From the NCBI RefSeq assembly GCF_002890915.1, contig NZ_POUT01000003.1, positions 62,001 through 126,000 of the forward strand: a stretch of 64,000 nucleotides of DNA, read 5' to 3'. Origin of the DNA: Stutzerimonas stutzeri. GTDB taxonomy: Bacteria; Pseudomonadota; Gammaproteobacteria; Pseudomonadales; Pseudomonadaceae. Below are positions 9,677-19,133 of the stretch, piece after piece. The notes beneath the pieces were generated by a model that saw only the letters and a list, made by a program, of their open reading frames with translations, was not told the DNA's origin and searched no databases. A program made the position numbers and the translations under genes. Every line of letters begins with the position of its first letter. Within the stretch, counting starts at the first letter, position 1.

Positions 9677-10909
9677 TCAGACCAGCCGCGTCCTGCCCGT
9701 CAGCAGTTCCTGCATCATGGCCTGTTTAAGAGCACGGGTCTTGGTGCGGCGGGTTTCGAGGGCGACGATTTCGGTATCCATATCGCTGAGGACGGTGGCA
9801 ATGGCGGTTTGCTCAGCCTCCCTTGGAATTATTATTTCCAAGCGCTTCAATTCGTTAACCGATATCCCTTTGACCGTACTTCCACTACCAATGTCATCAA
9901 TTCGCCCACCATGATAGGCGAACCAATGGAGCAAGAAATAAATATTCACTTCTGGCTTTAGAAACAATGCCTTCAAGTCTTGATTAATCGTTACATCAAC
10001 TTGATAGAGCACAGTCTTGCCTAACGCCATACGAGTCGAGGTTATCAATGTGCCTGCTGGTATCAAATTAGTCGCACTATTTTGCAACCCCAGCTTTGTA
10101 ATGCTCTCTTGTGCCTGAAACGGGTTGAAAGTTGCAAAATCCTTCACAGTCACCCAAGGGATTTCATCCCCCCAGTACTCTGGGTTTGCCCGGCTTGGCG
10201 TTCCCCCACCTACAAAGCGCTCTACAATATCACCAAGTGTTTTCACCTCCCACTCCTCACTGAACCCCTGCAGACGAGTTTGGCCGGTGAGGAGTTGCTG
10301 CATGGTGGCCTGTTTGATGGCGCGTTTTTTGGCGATCAGGCGATCCAGTCCGTCCAGCAACGCGTCCATGTCGCTGAGGGCGGTGGCGATGGCAGACTGT
10401 TCGGGTGCTGGTGGCAATGCAATTGTGTAATTGACAAATGTCGTCGGATACACATGCTTAATGGTAATGCCTTTTGCGGAGTCGAGTGTTTTTTTTCTAT
10501 ACGCATTCGTCCCAAGCAGATACGAAATGAAAATGACGTTTTGCTTCGTGGTAAGTGTAATAACCTCTCTACCAACAGCGACAGGAAACCCATCCGCCAA
10601 GGCACAGGCTTTCCCCGTATTTGCCGATACATTTGATGAGCTAGCAAGAAGCACGCATGGTGAATTCACAACATATGACGCATTATTCTTATCCACAAAC
10701 CACTTTATATTCTCCCTCTCAACAACCTCTGATAAATCTGTATAAAGGCTTGTGTATGGAATTGCAGGAAAATCACCAAAAGATGAAATGTCACCTTTAA
10801 GTAACCCTTTTCCCATTTCCAGTTTTCCTAATTCACCGAGGCGGCATACTTGCCAATCCTCCGGAATTACCCCAACTTCCGTTTGCTTGTACCCCGGCCT
10901 TACTTCCAT
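9677..10909 (-). CDS. hsdS: Type I restriction enzyme, S subunit (DNA specificity)
   Basis: 410 residues with two target-recognition domains, each followed by a conserved helical spacer. The spacers are visible as internal repeats: EQSAIATALSDMDALLDGL ending QQLLTGQTRL, and EQTAIATVLSDMDTEIVAL ending QELLTGRTRL. The first TRD-coding part (about 10,400-10,830) is clearly AT-richer than its neighbours, as expected for exchangeable specificity modules. The start overlaps the 3' end of hsdM by 10 bases. The bipartite DNA target cannot be read from sequence. Confidence 0.93.
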   Translation of the reverse strand: MEVRPGYKQTEVGVIPEDWQVCRLGELGKLEMGKGLLKGDISSFGDFPAIPYTSLYTDLSEVVERENIKWFVDKNNASYVVNSPCVLLASSSNVSANTGKACALADGFPVAVGREVITLTTKQNVIFISYLLGTNAYRKKTLDSAKGITIKHVYPTTFVNYTIALPPAPEQSAIATALSDMDALLDGLDRLIAKKRAIKQATMQQLLTGQTRLQGFSEEWEVKTLGDIVERFVGGGTPSRANPEYWGDEIPWVTVKDFATFNPFQAQESITKLGLQNSATNLIPAGTLITSTRMALGKTVLYQVDVTINQDLKALFLKPEVNIYFLLHWFAYHGGRIDDIGSGSTVKGISVNELKRLEIIIPREAEQTAIATVLSDMDTEIVALETRRTKTRALKQAMMQELLTGRTRLV

Positions 10910-13665
10910 ACCGCCCCCATCTTTTTCAGATGCGCTTCCACCTTGGCGCTAAGGGCGGCTACTTCATCTTCCAGCTTGGGCAGCGGGGTGTCGTAGCGTT
11001 CGGCCAGTTCGCGAATACGCTGTGCCAGGGTTTGCGAGATGCGCTGCAGTTCCTGCTGCACATCGGCTTGCAGATGGGCCAGCCATTTGTCTTCGACCAC
11101 CAGGGTTTTGACTTCGGCTTCGCTTAGCTGGGCGTAGTGGTCGTAGGCTTGCTGGTCGAGTTTGGCGTCCAGCGCCTTGAGCGCTCGTTTCAGTGCGGCT
11201 TCGCTGTCCTTTAGCTCCAGCCATCTGCGCAGCAGCGGGATTTCACCGGGCTCGGCGACATCGGCGCCGCCTTCCTCGGCGGCATTCAGGCGTTGGCCGA
11301 CGCTCGCCTTGGTCAAGGCGCCTTTTTCATCCTGGGCTTCGAACAACAGCCCTTCCTCGCCGCCGTGCTCTTCCTCCAGCTCCGCGAGCTGGCTGACGAG
11401 GCTTTCCTGCTCGGCCTGCGTTGCCTCCAGCGCGGCCTGTTCGGCGGCGAAGTAGCGGGCGACGATCAAGGGTTTGGGCAGCAGGTCGCAGACCCAGCCC
11501 TTGTCCTTGGTTTTGCCCTTCTTGTCGATTTCGACGATGCGCCGAGGCTGGGCAACCCAGCCGTCGGCGGCGATCAGGTAGGCGTCGTCCTGCATGGTCT
11601 CGGCCCAGTAGTCCATCAGATGCTGGTAGACATCGTAGGGATCGAGCAGCGGCGCGGCATGGAAGGTGGCGAGCAGGGTTTCGGACACCTGGGCGATCAA
11701 TGCCTTGGGCTGGTCGCCGGGCTGAATATTGCTGAGCAGCGGCATGACGGCCTGTTGCCATTTGCCGAACAGGGTTGCGACTTTACTCTGAAAATGCAGG
11801 AACTGCGGGTGGGCCAGTATGATCGCGCGTACCTCGCTCAGCGGCTGGCGCAGCCGTGCATAACCGGGGCGCAGCGGCTCGAACAGGGCCTGGCGCAGGG
11901 CGGGCATTTCCTGCCAATCGGCGGCGAAGGCGTCGAGATCGCGCTCGGGGATGCCGCCGTTGAGATGGGCATCGATATCCTGCAGGTCTTCCGGCTCGCT
12001 GCTGTCGATATAGCGCGGCAGGTTGAGGTTGTAGTCGTTCCTCCCGCTGGCGATTTCATCCAACGGCACCATGCGCGCATAGCGCGGCACATCCACACCC
12101 CGACGGAAGGTATCGACGATGCGGTGGATATCCTGTTCGCGCAGGCGGTTCTTGGGGCCGTCCTTGATGAAGCCCTTGCTGGCGTCGAGCATGAAGATGC
12201 CCTTGCGAGCGCTGGCGTTCTCCTTGTCCAGCACCAGTATGCAGGCGGGGATACCGGTGCCGTAGAACAGGTTGGTCGGCAGGCCGATGATGCCCTTGAG
12301 CATGCCGGAGCGTACCAGTTGCCTGCGGATATGGGCCTCGGCGTTGCCACGGAACAGCACGCCGTGCGGCAGGATGACCGCGCCCTTGCCTGTGGTGGCC
12401 TTCATGCTGCGGATCACGTGTAGCAGGTAGGCGTAGTCGCCCTGCTTGGCAGGCGGTTCGCCCCAGGCGAAGCGTTGGTAAGGGTCGTTGGCCGGGTTGA
12501 GGCCGGTGGCCCACCGCTTGTCGGAAAACGGCGGGTTGGCGACCACGTAATCGTAGGCGCGCAGTTGTTCGCCATCCTTGAATTTGGGGTTCACCAGGGT
12601 GTCGCCGCTAAGGATGGTGGCGTCGGGAAAACCGTGCAGGATCATGTTCATCCGCGCCAGGCCGGCGGTGGTCACATCCTTTTCCTGCCCCTCCAGGGTG
12701 ATATGTCGCCCAGCCTCGGCGGCGACCTTCAGCAGCAGCGAGCCCGAGCCGCATGTCGGGTCGTAGGCGGTGGTAGAGCCGCGAGTATTGGCCTGGGATA
12801 TGCCGATCACCTGCGCAAGGATGCTGCTGACCTCGGAGGGTGTATAGAACTGGCCCTTACTCTTGCCGGAATCCTGGGCGAAGTGACGCATCAGGTATTC
12901 GTAGGCATCGCCGAGCAGGTCGTCGTTGTCGGCGCGGTTGTTGGCGAAGTTCAGCTCGGGCTTTTCGAAGATGGCGATGAGGTTGCCCAGACGCTCGACC
13001 ATCGCCGCGCCTTCGCCGAGCTTGTTGGGGTCGTTGAAGTCGGGAAAGTCACTGCGGGCCAGCTTGGTGTTGGCCTCGATCAGCTTCTGAATGATCCGGG
13101 TGTTGATCAGATTGCCGATATCCGGGTTGCCCTTGAGTGCCACCATGTCCTGGAACGACGCGCCGGGCGGAATGACCACGGGCGGGGCGAAGTCGTCACT
13201 GTTGCCGTACTTGTCGCTGATGTACTTGATGAACAGCATGAACAGCACGTAGTCCTTGTACTGACTGGCGTCCATGCCGCCGCGCAGCTCGTCGCACGAG
13301 GCCCAGATGGAGCTGTAGAGGTCGGATTTCTTGACGACGCCGGTGCGCTGCCCGGGAGCTGCGTTTTTGGGTGAAGCTTCTTTCACTGCTTTGTTCTCAT
13401 AGGGTGCGGATACTTCACGAACCGCCACAGAGTTGATGATCCTTGCCTTCATTGCCTCGATGGATTCGAGTATGGCGACAGAGCCGCCGCGTCCGCGGCC
13501 AGTGACGATCCGGCTCTCGGCAAGCAACTGCTGCTTGACGCCGTCATAGGTAGTTTCTGGCCACCCCAATGCCTCGCGCAGCCGCTGGTTCCCGGCGGAA
13601 CCGCCCATGGTTTCGAGCGTGCTGATGAAACGCTCGATCTTCTGCTCGATACTTGTCACTTCCAT
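10900..13665 (-). CDS. hsdM: Type I restriction enzyme, M subunit with N- and C-terminal extensions
   Basis: N6-adenine methyltransferase and core of the R-M complex. About 921 residues, much longer than the ~500 of classical HsdM. An N-terminal winged-helix-like domain (about 1-65, LREALGWPETTYDGVKQQL) precedes the HsdM helical domain and the Rossmann core, with the SAM motif DPTCGSGSLLL (about 302-312) and catalytic NPPF (377-380). A long C-terminal region ends in acidic coiled coil. The start ATG at 13665 is chosen because MEVTSIEQKIERF opens the domain; a GTG at 13725 is a weaker alternative. It is first gene of the operon. Confidence 0.92.
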   Translation of the reverse strand: MEVTSIEQKIERFISTLETMGGSAGNQRLREALGWPETTYDGVKQQLLAESRIVTGRGRGGSVAILESIEAMKARIINSVAVREVSAPYENKAVKEASPKNAAPGQRTGVVKKSDLYSSIWASCDELRGGMDASQYKDYVLFMLFIKYISDKYGNSDDFAPPVVIPPGASFQDMVALKGNPDIGNLINTRIIQKLIEANTKLARSDFPDFNDPNKLGEGAAMVERLGNLIAIFEKPELNFANNRADNDDLLGDAYEYLMRHFAQDSGKSKGQFYTPSEVSSILAQVIGISQANTRGSTTAYDPTCGSGSLLLKVAAEAGRHITLEGQEKDVTTAGLARMNMILHGFPDATILSGDTLVNPKFKDGEQLRAYDYVVANPPFSDKRWATGLNPANDPYQRFAWGEPPAKQGDYAYLLHVIRSMKATTGKGAVILPHGVLFRGNAEAHIRRQLVRSGMLKGIIGLPTNLFYGTGIPACILVLDKENASARKGIFMLDASKGFIKDGPKNRLREQDIHRIVDTFRRGVDVPRYARMVPLDEIASGRNDYNLNLPRYIDSSEPEDLQDIDAHLNGGIPERDLDAFAADWQEMPALRQALFEPLRPGYARLRQPLSEVRAIILAHPQFLHFQSKVATLFGKWQQAVMPLLSNIQPGDQPKALIAQVSETLLATFHAAPLLDPYDVYQHLMDYWAETMQDDAYLIAADGWVAQPRRIVEIDKKGKTKDKGWVCDLLPKPLIVARYFAAEQAALEATQAEQESLVSQLAELEEEHGGEEGLLFEAQDEKGALTKASVGQRLNAAEEGGADVAEPGEIPLLRRWLELKDSEAALKRALKALDAKLDQQAYDHYAQLSEAEVKTLVVEDKWLAHLQADVQQELQRISQTLAQRIRELAERYDTPLPKLEDEVAALSAKVEAHLKKMGAVWK

Positions 13666-13790
13666 ATCCTTTGATCGGCTTGGTTGGATGCCGATTCTCT
13701 GTTTTTGCGGAGCCTTTGGTGGCACGGATTTATTTGCCCGCGTTCTTTTTCGGTCGGACTCTGCTCTGCCCCCACAGCACCGTTTTACAG

Positions 13791-13842
13791 AAAAGGGTAT
13801 AGGTGACTGAATTACCCTATTTAGTGTGGGATTACCCCATTT
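13791..13842. promoter_or_regulatory. Operator-like repeats upstream of hsdM
   Basis: Plus-strand boxes ATTACCCTATTT (13811-13822) and ATTACCCCATTT (13831-13842) are direct repeats exactly 20 bp apart, two helical turns. A related box in opposite orientation, AAAAGGGTAT, lies at 13791-13800. They sit 126-177 bp upstream of the hsdM start, in otherwise unassigned sequence, and look like binding sites for a regulator of the R-M operon. Confidence 0.5.
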
Positions 13843-13896
13843 CCGCGATGCCTTGGATAGTGTCTTTCTGTGAAGAGGATTCTCAAGGGGGCGTAA

Positions 13897-13926
13897 ATGA
13901 AGAAAACCCCGCCGGGGCGGGGTTTT
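13897..13926 (-). terminator. Terminator downstream of ychF
   Basis: GC-rich hairpin with CCCCGCC (13907-13913) and GGCGGGG (13916-13922) flanked by A and T runs. Read leftwards it ends in TTTTCTTC, just after the ychF stop at 13934. It separates the housekeeping operon from the hsd island. Confidence 0.8.
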
Positions 13927-13933
13927 GTCTGAC

Positions 13934-15034
13934 TCAGACGTTGAAGCGGAAGTGCATCACGTCGCCGTCTTTGACGATGTAGTCCTTGCCTTCCAGGCGC
14001 CATTTGCCGGCTTCCTTGGCGCCGGCTTCGCCCTTGTAGGCGATGAAGTCGTCGTAGGCGATGACTTCGGCGCGGATGAAGCCCTTCTCGAAGTCGGTGT
14101 GGATCACCGCGGCGGCCTGCGGCGCGGTGGCGCCGACGCGTACGGTCCAGGCGCGGACTTCCTTCACCCCGGCAGTGAAGTAGGTCTGCAGGTTGAGCAG
14201 CTGGTAGCCGGCGCGGATCACGCGGTTCAGCCCCGGCTCGTCCATGCCCATGGTCTCGAGGAACATCTGCATCTCTTCCAGATCGTCCAGTTCGGCGATC
14301 TCGGCCTCGATCTTGTTGCACACCGGCACGACGATGGCGCCTTCTTCCTCGGCGATGGCGTTGACCACGTCCAGGTGCGGGTTGTTCTCGAAGCCGTCCT
14401 CGGCGACGTTGGCGATGTACATCACCGGCTTGGTGGTCAGCAGGTGGAAGGTACGGGCCAGGCGCTTTTCCTCGTCGCTGAAGTTCTTCAGCAGGCTGCG
14501 CGCCGGCTTGCCTTCGGTGAGGTGCGGGATCAGCTTCTCCAGCAGCGCCTTCTGCGCCACCGCTTCCTTGTCGCCGCCCTTGGCGGTGCGGGCGACGCGC
14601 TGCAGCTGCTTCTCGCAGCTGTCGAGGTCGGCCATGATCAGCTCGAGGTCGATGATCTCGATGTCGCGCTTGGGGTCGACACTGTTGGCGACATGGATGA
14701 CGTTCTCGTCCTCGAAGCAGCGCACCACGTGGGCGATGGCGTCGGTCTCGCGGATGTTGGCGAGGAACTTGTTGCCCAGGCCCTCACCCTTGGAGGCGCC
14801 GGCGACCAGGCCGGCGATGTCGACGAATTCCATGGTGGTCGGCAGCACGCGCTCGGGCTTGACGATCTCGGCCAGGGCCGCCAGGCGGGCATCGGGCATC
14901 GGCACGATGCCGCTGTTCGGCTCGATGGTGCAGAACGGGAAGTTCTCCGCCGCGATGCCGGATTTGGTCAGGGCGTTGAACAGGGTGGATTTGCCGACGT
15001 TGGGCAGACCGACGATGCCGCAGTTGAATCCCAT
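13934..15034 (-). CDS. ychF: YchF/OLA1 ribosome-binding ATPase
   Basis: 366 residues, full family length. Walker A is [11 protein letters not shown] near the N-terminus. The usual GTPase NKxD motif is replaced by NVAE (in [10 protein letters not shown]), the known reason YchF prefers ATP. The C-terminal TGS-type domain ends in [11 protein letters not shown], the family terminus. YchF binds ribosomes and affects translation and the oxidative-stress response. It follows pth by 24 bases in a conserved operon rplY-pth-ychF and has its own terminator. Confidence 0.97.
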   Translation of the reverse strand: MGFNCGIVGLPNVGKSTLFNALTKSGIAAENFPFCTIEPNSGIVPMPDARLAALAEIVKPERVLPTTMEFVDIAGLVAGASKGEGLGNKFLANIRETDAIAHVVRCFEDENVIHVANSVDPKRDIEIIDLELIMADLDSCEKQLQRVARTAKGGDKEAVAQKALLEKLIPHLTEGKPARSLLKNFSDEEKRLARTFHLLTTKPVMYIANVAEDGFENNPHLDVVNAIAEEEGAIVVPVCNKIEAEIAELDDLEEMQMFLETMGMDEPGLNRVIRAGYQLLNLQTYFTAGVKEVRAWTVRVGATAPQAAAVIHTDFEKGFIRAEVIAYDDFIAYKGEAGAKEAGKWRLEGKDYIVKDGDVMHFRFNV

Positions 15035-15058
15035 GGTGAGCTTGCCTCGGAGTTAGGT

Positions 15059-15643
15059 TCAGGCCTTCTGGCTGTGCAGGCGCTGCATTGCCCGGGTCCA
15101 GTCGCCGGAAAGCATTTCCGGCAGAACCTCGAGGGCGAAATCGATGCTGGCTTCCAGCTTTTCCCGCTCCGCCTGCGGCGGGCGACCGAGCACGTAGCCG
15201 GTCACCAGGCTGCTGTGGCCGGGATGGCCGATGCCCAGGCGCAGGCGATGGAAGCCGTTCTGGTTGCCGAGCCGCGCGATGATGTCGCGCAACCCGTTGT
15301 GCCCGCCGTGCCCACCGCCCTGCTTGAGCTTGGCGACGCCCGGGGGCATGTCGAGTTCATCGTGGGCGACCAGGATGGCCTCGGGGGGAATGCGGAAGAA
15401 TCCGGCCAGTGCCGCCACCGCCTGACCGCTACGGTTCATGTAGGTGGTGGGGATCAGCAGGCGGACGTCCTCGCCCTGGTGGCGGAACTTGCCGACCAGG
15501 CCGAAGTACTTGCGATCGTTGCCGAGCTGGACGCCCTCGCGGGCCGACAGCCGCTCAACGAACAAGGCCCCCGCGTTATGCCGGGTCTGGTCGTATTCCG
15601 GGCCCGGGTTTCCCAGGCCGACGATCAGTTTTACGGCAGTCAC
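15059..15643 (-). CDS. pth: Peptidyl-tRNA hydrolase
   Basis: 194 residues. Contains the signature [18 protein letters not shown], whose His is catalytic, and further conserved blocks [22 protein letters not shown] and [12 protein letters not shown]. The enzyme cleaves the ester of prematurely released peptidyl-tRNAs so that tRNAs are recycled. It sits between rplY and ychF, the conserved pseudomonad and wider bacterial order. No anomalies seen. Confidence 0.97.
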   Translation of the reverse strand: MTAVKLIVGLGNPGPEYDQTRHNAGALFVERLSAREGVQLGNDRKYFGLVGKFRHQGEDVRLLIPTTYMNRSGQAVAALAGFFRIPPEAILVAHDELDMPPGVAKLKQGGGHGGHNGLRDIIARLGNQNGFHRLRLGIGHPGHSSLVTGYVLGRPPQAEREKLEASIDFALEVLPEMLSGDWTRAMQRLHSQKA

Positions 15644-15678
15644 GACGGGGGCCTCTTGTTCAGCTCTGCGCGAGTGGA

Positions 15679-16296
15679 TTACTCGGCAGCGCCTTCTTCT
15701 TTCGGAGCGTCTTCCTTGCTCACGCGCGGAGCATGGATATTGGCGACCGGCAGGTCACTGCCGTGGGCCAGGGAGACCAGCTCGACGCCCTTCGGCAGCT
15801 TGAGGTCGGTCATGTGCAGTACCTGGCCGACTTCGACCTGGGCCAGATCGACTTCGATGAACTCCGGCAGGTCTTGCGGCAGGCAGGACACTTCGACTTC
15901 GTTGATGTTGTGCAGGATTTCGCCGCCTTGCTGCTTCACGCCCACGGAGCTTTCCTGGTTGATGAAGTGCAGCGGAACGTGCGCGACCACTTTCTGGCCG
16001 GCAACGACGCGAACGAAGTCGGCGTGCAGGACGAAGCTCTTGGCCGGATGACGCTGCAGCGCCTTGATCAGAACGGATTCGTTCTGGCCGTCGACGTTCA
16101 GGGTCAGCACGCTGCTGAAGGAGGCTTCGTTTTCCAGCAGTTTGGCCAGGTCCTTGGCCAGGACGCTGATGGACTGCGGGGCCTTGTCGCCACCGTAGAT
16201 GACGGCGGGAACCAGGCTGGCATTACGACGCAGGCGGCGGCTCGCACCTTTCCCCAGGTCGGAACGCACTTGGGCATTCAGGGTGAAATTGCTCAT
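15679..16296 (-). CDS. rplY: 50S ribosomal protein L25, CTC (long) form
   Basis: 205 residues: an N-terminal L25 domain that binds 5S rRNA (starts [20 protein letters not shown]) plus the C-terminal TL5/CTC domain. Enteric L25 has only the first domain, so the longer version is the common non-enteric type. The tail is acidic and alanine-rich (EEGAAE). It lies downstream of prs but behind a terminator, and upstream of pth. Confidence 0.96.
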   Translation of the reverse strand: MSNFTLNAQVRSDLGKGASRRLRRNASLVPAVIYGGDKAPQSISVLAKDLAKLLENEASFSSVLTLNVDGQNESVLIKALQRHPAKSFVLHADFVRVVAGQKVVAHVPLHFINQESSVGVKQQGGEILHNINEVEVSCLPQDLPEFIEVDLAQVEVGQVLHMTDLKLPKGVELVSLAHGSDLPVANIHAPRVSKEDAPKEEGAAE

Positions 16297-16354
16297 TTCG
16301 TTTCTCCAGTAACAACATTACCCGTCGCGCTTGCGACCAGCGCTCGGGCTGTTG

Positions 16355-16381
16355 GGCAAAAAGCCCCGCGCGAGGCGGGGC
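16355..16381 (-). terminator. Terminator between prs and rplY
   Basis: Hairpin GCCCCGC (16363-16369) with GCGGGGC (16375-16381). On the minus strand it is followed by TTTTTGCCC. It lies about 35 bases after the prs stop, so prs and rplY are probably only partly co-transcribed. Confidence 0.78.
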
Positions 16382-16415
16382 ACATTACGTTCAGTTCGAT
16401 TTCCGAAGCTTTCGC

Positions 16416-17357
<942 letters not shown>

Positions 17358-17387
17358 GCGCAGTACCTGCCTGAGGGTGGGTCCGAT

Positions 17388-17427
17388 GAATAAAAAGCTG
17401 TTCAAAAGGCGAGCTCTTGAACAGCTT
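17388..17427 (-). terminator. Terminator after the tRNA-Gln pair
   Basis: AAGCTGTTCAA (17395-17405) pairs perfectly with TTGAACAGCTT (17417-17427). Read leftwards the stem is followed by TTTTTATT. It lies between the tRNA genes and prs and would end most tRNA transcripts. Confidence 0.75.
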
Positions 17428-17435
17428 CAAGTGTA

Positions 17436-17510
17436 TGGCAGGGGCGGCTGGATTCGAACCAACGCATGCCAGGATCAAAACCTGGTGCCTTACCGCTTGG
17501 CGACGCCCCT
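17436..17510 (-). tRNA. tRNA-Gln (anticodon TTG), copy 1
   Basis: 75 bases including an encoded CCA. The acceptor AGGGGCG pairs with CGCCCCT. The anticodon stem-loop CCAGG-TTTTGAT-CCTGG places TTG at positions 34-36. The T arm contains GGTTCGAATCC. The gene lies just upstream of prs as in other pseudomonads. It is identical to copy 2. Confidence 0.95.
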
Positions 17511-17558
17511 GTAGGGTCAACTCGAGTGCGCTTGCGATCGTACGAACCTTGGAGGTTA

Positions 17559-17633
17559 TGGCAGGGGCGGCTGGATTCGAACCAACGCATGCCAGGATCA
17601 AAACCTGGTGCCTTACCGCTTGGCGACGCCCCT
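17559..17633 (-). tRNA. tRNA-Gln (anticodon TTG), copy 2
   Basis: A second 75-base cloverleaf, identical over its full length to copy 1 and separated from it by 48 bases of unrelated spacer. It starts 19 bases after the ispE stop, so it may be transcribed with the lolB-ispE operon and processed out. Confidence 0.95.
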
Positions 17634-17652
17634 GTATCGTACAACCCGTGTG

Positions 17653-18513
17653 CTATGCACTCACTTCCTGCGCCAGTTCTTCGAGGCGGCGGTGCAACAT
17701 CGAAACGTTGCGGCCCTGGGCCACGAAGCTTGGCAAAGTGCCCGGAAGTTGGCGGCGAACTTTATCAGCCTCGCCTTCGTTTGGGAAGCTCCCAAACACA
17801 CAAGCTCCAGTGCCGGTCATGCTTGCCGGAACGAATTTGTTCAACAAGCTCAAAGCGTTACGTACTTCTGGGTAGCGCTTTTCGACCACCGGCTGACAAT
17901 CGTTACGACCGCCCCCAGCAAGAAGGCTGCGAACTGTAATGGCCGGGGTATTACGTGTCAACTCCGGGTCGGCAAATATTTCCGCTGTACTAACAGAGAC
18001 TTGCGGCGCTATCACGAGGTACCAGGGTTCGGGCAGCTCGACCGGCTGGAGGCGCTCGCCGACCCCTTCGGCGAAGGCTGCGCGGCCGCGCACGAACACC
18101 GGCACGTCGGCGCCGAGGCCGAGGCCCAGTTCGGCCAGCCGATCTTCTCCGAGATCGAGCCGCCACAGGCGGTCGAGACCGAGCAGGGTGGTGGCGGCGT
18201 CGGAACTGCCGCCGCCGATTCCGCCGCCCATGGGCAGGCGCTTGAGCAACTGGATATCGGCGCCCAGCGCGCAACCGCTTTCGCGCTGCAGCAGGCGCGC
18301 GGCACGCACGATCAGGTTGCTGTCGTGGTCGACGCCCGGTAGGTCGCTGTGCAGGCGGATCTGGCCGTCGTCGCGCAGGCTGAAGCTGAGCTCGTCGCCA
18401 TGGTCGAGGAACTGGAACAGCGTCTGCAGCTCGTGATAGCCGTCGGCACGACGGCCGAGGATGTGCAGCATCAGGTTGAGCTTGGCCGGTGCCGGCAGGG
18501 TCAGCGTCTGCAT
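17653..18513 (-). CDS. ispE: 4-diphosphocytidyl-2-C-methyl-D-erythritol kinase
   Basis: 286 residues. GHMP-kinase family: the N-terminus is [20 protein letters not shown], with the ATP-binding glycine loop [17 protein letters not shown]. Catalyses the ATP-dependent fourth step of the non-mevalonate isoprenoid pathway. The ATG overlaps the lolB stop (TGATG), so the two are translationally coupled. Order lolB-ispE-tRNA-Gln-prs matches P. aeruginosa as I recall it. Confidence 0.96.
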   Translation of the reverse strand: MQTLTLPAPAKLNLMLHILGRRADGYHELQTLFQFLDHGDELSFSLRDDGQIRLHSDLPGVDHDSNLIVRAARLLQRESGCALGADIQLLKRLPMGGGIGGGSSDAATTLLGLDRLWRLDLGEDRLAELGLGLGADVPVFVRGRAAFAEGVGERLQPVELPEPWYLVIAPQVSVSTAEIFADPELTRNTPAITVRSLLAGGGRNDCQPVVEKRYPEVRNALSLLNKFVPASMTGTGACVFGSFPNEGEADKVRRQLPGTLPSFVAQGRNVSMLHRRLEELAQEVSA

Positions 18514-19130
18514 CAGTGTCCCAGCTGGCGTGGCTGCCAGTCCTTGACCACCAGGGTGATCTGCAGGTCGTGGCCTTGCAGGCGGATGCGCTCGGGCAGG
18601 GCGAAGCCGTCGTGCTCGGCGTAGGCCAGGTAGTCGACCTGCCAGCCATCCTGTTCCAGCCGCGCCAGGCGGCTGGAGCCATCCAGGCTCAGGCGGCTGC
18701 GGCTGTCCGGTGCGGGCAGCCCGCGCACCCACCAGAGCAGGTGCGAGACCGGCAGCCGCCAGCCGAGCTGCTGTTCCACCAGTGCTTCCGGCGAGGTGGC
18801 TTCGAAACGCCCCTGGCCGGCCACTTCCAGCGATACGGCGTCCGGGCGTCCGGTGAGACGGGTGGCGCCGCGGCCCAGCGGGCCGGAGAGACGGATGTCG
18901 AAATAGTCCTGGCGCTGCAGCCAGAACAGGGTGCCGCTGCCGGAATCCTGCGGCGCGCGGATGCCGATCTTGCCGCTGATCTGCCAACCGTCGAGGCTGG
19001 CGATCTGGCTCTTGTGTGCCTTCCAGGCGGCGGCGTTGCCGGTGCCTTCCACCGATTCGCGCGGGCCGAGCCCGGCGCAACCGGCCAGCAGCAGGGCGAG
19101 CAGGGGAACGAGGAGGTTTCTCAGGATCAT
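18513..19130 (-). CDS. lolB: Outer-membrane lipoprotein receptor LolB
   Basis: 205 residues. A type II signal peptide with lipobox LLAGC (Cys at about 18) makes it a lipoprotein. The following [19 protein letters not shown] and [12 protein letters not shown] are typical LolB blocks. LolB receives lipoproteins from LolA and inserts them into the outer membrane. It starts 3 bases after the TPR lipoprotein gene and overlaps ispE. Confidence 0.94.
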   Translation of the reverse strand: MILRNLLVPLLALLLAGCAGLGPRESVEGTGNAAAWKAHKSQIASLDGWQISGKIGIRAPQDSGSGTLFWLQRQDYFDIRLSGPLGRGATRLTGRPDAVSLEVAGQGRFEATSPEALVEQQLGWRLPVSHLLWWVRGLPAPDSRSRLSLDGSSRLARLEQDGWQVDYLAYAEHDGFALPERIRLQGHDLQITLVVKDWQPRQLGH

Positions 19131-19133
19131 GGA

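Noticed and set aside
13925..16051. A 708-codon open frame on the plus strand across ychF, pth and rplY
   Set aside because: It is the antisense of three well-recognised genes; the composition is valine, glutamine and histidine rich as expected for reversed GC-rich coding sequence.
17559..17633. Second tRNA-Gln as a pseudogene or integration scar
   Set aside because: Identical to the first copy with intact arms and CCA; no integrase or att-flanked island nearby.
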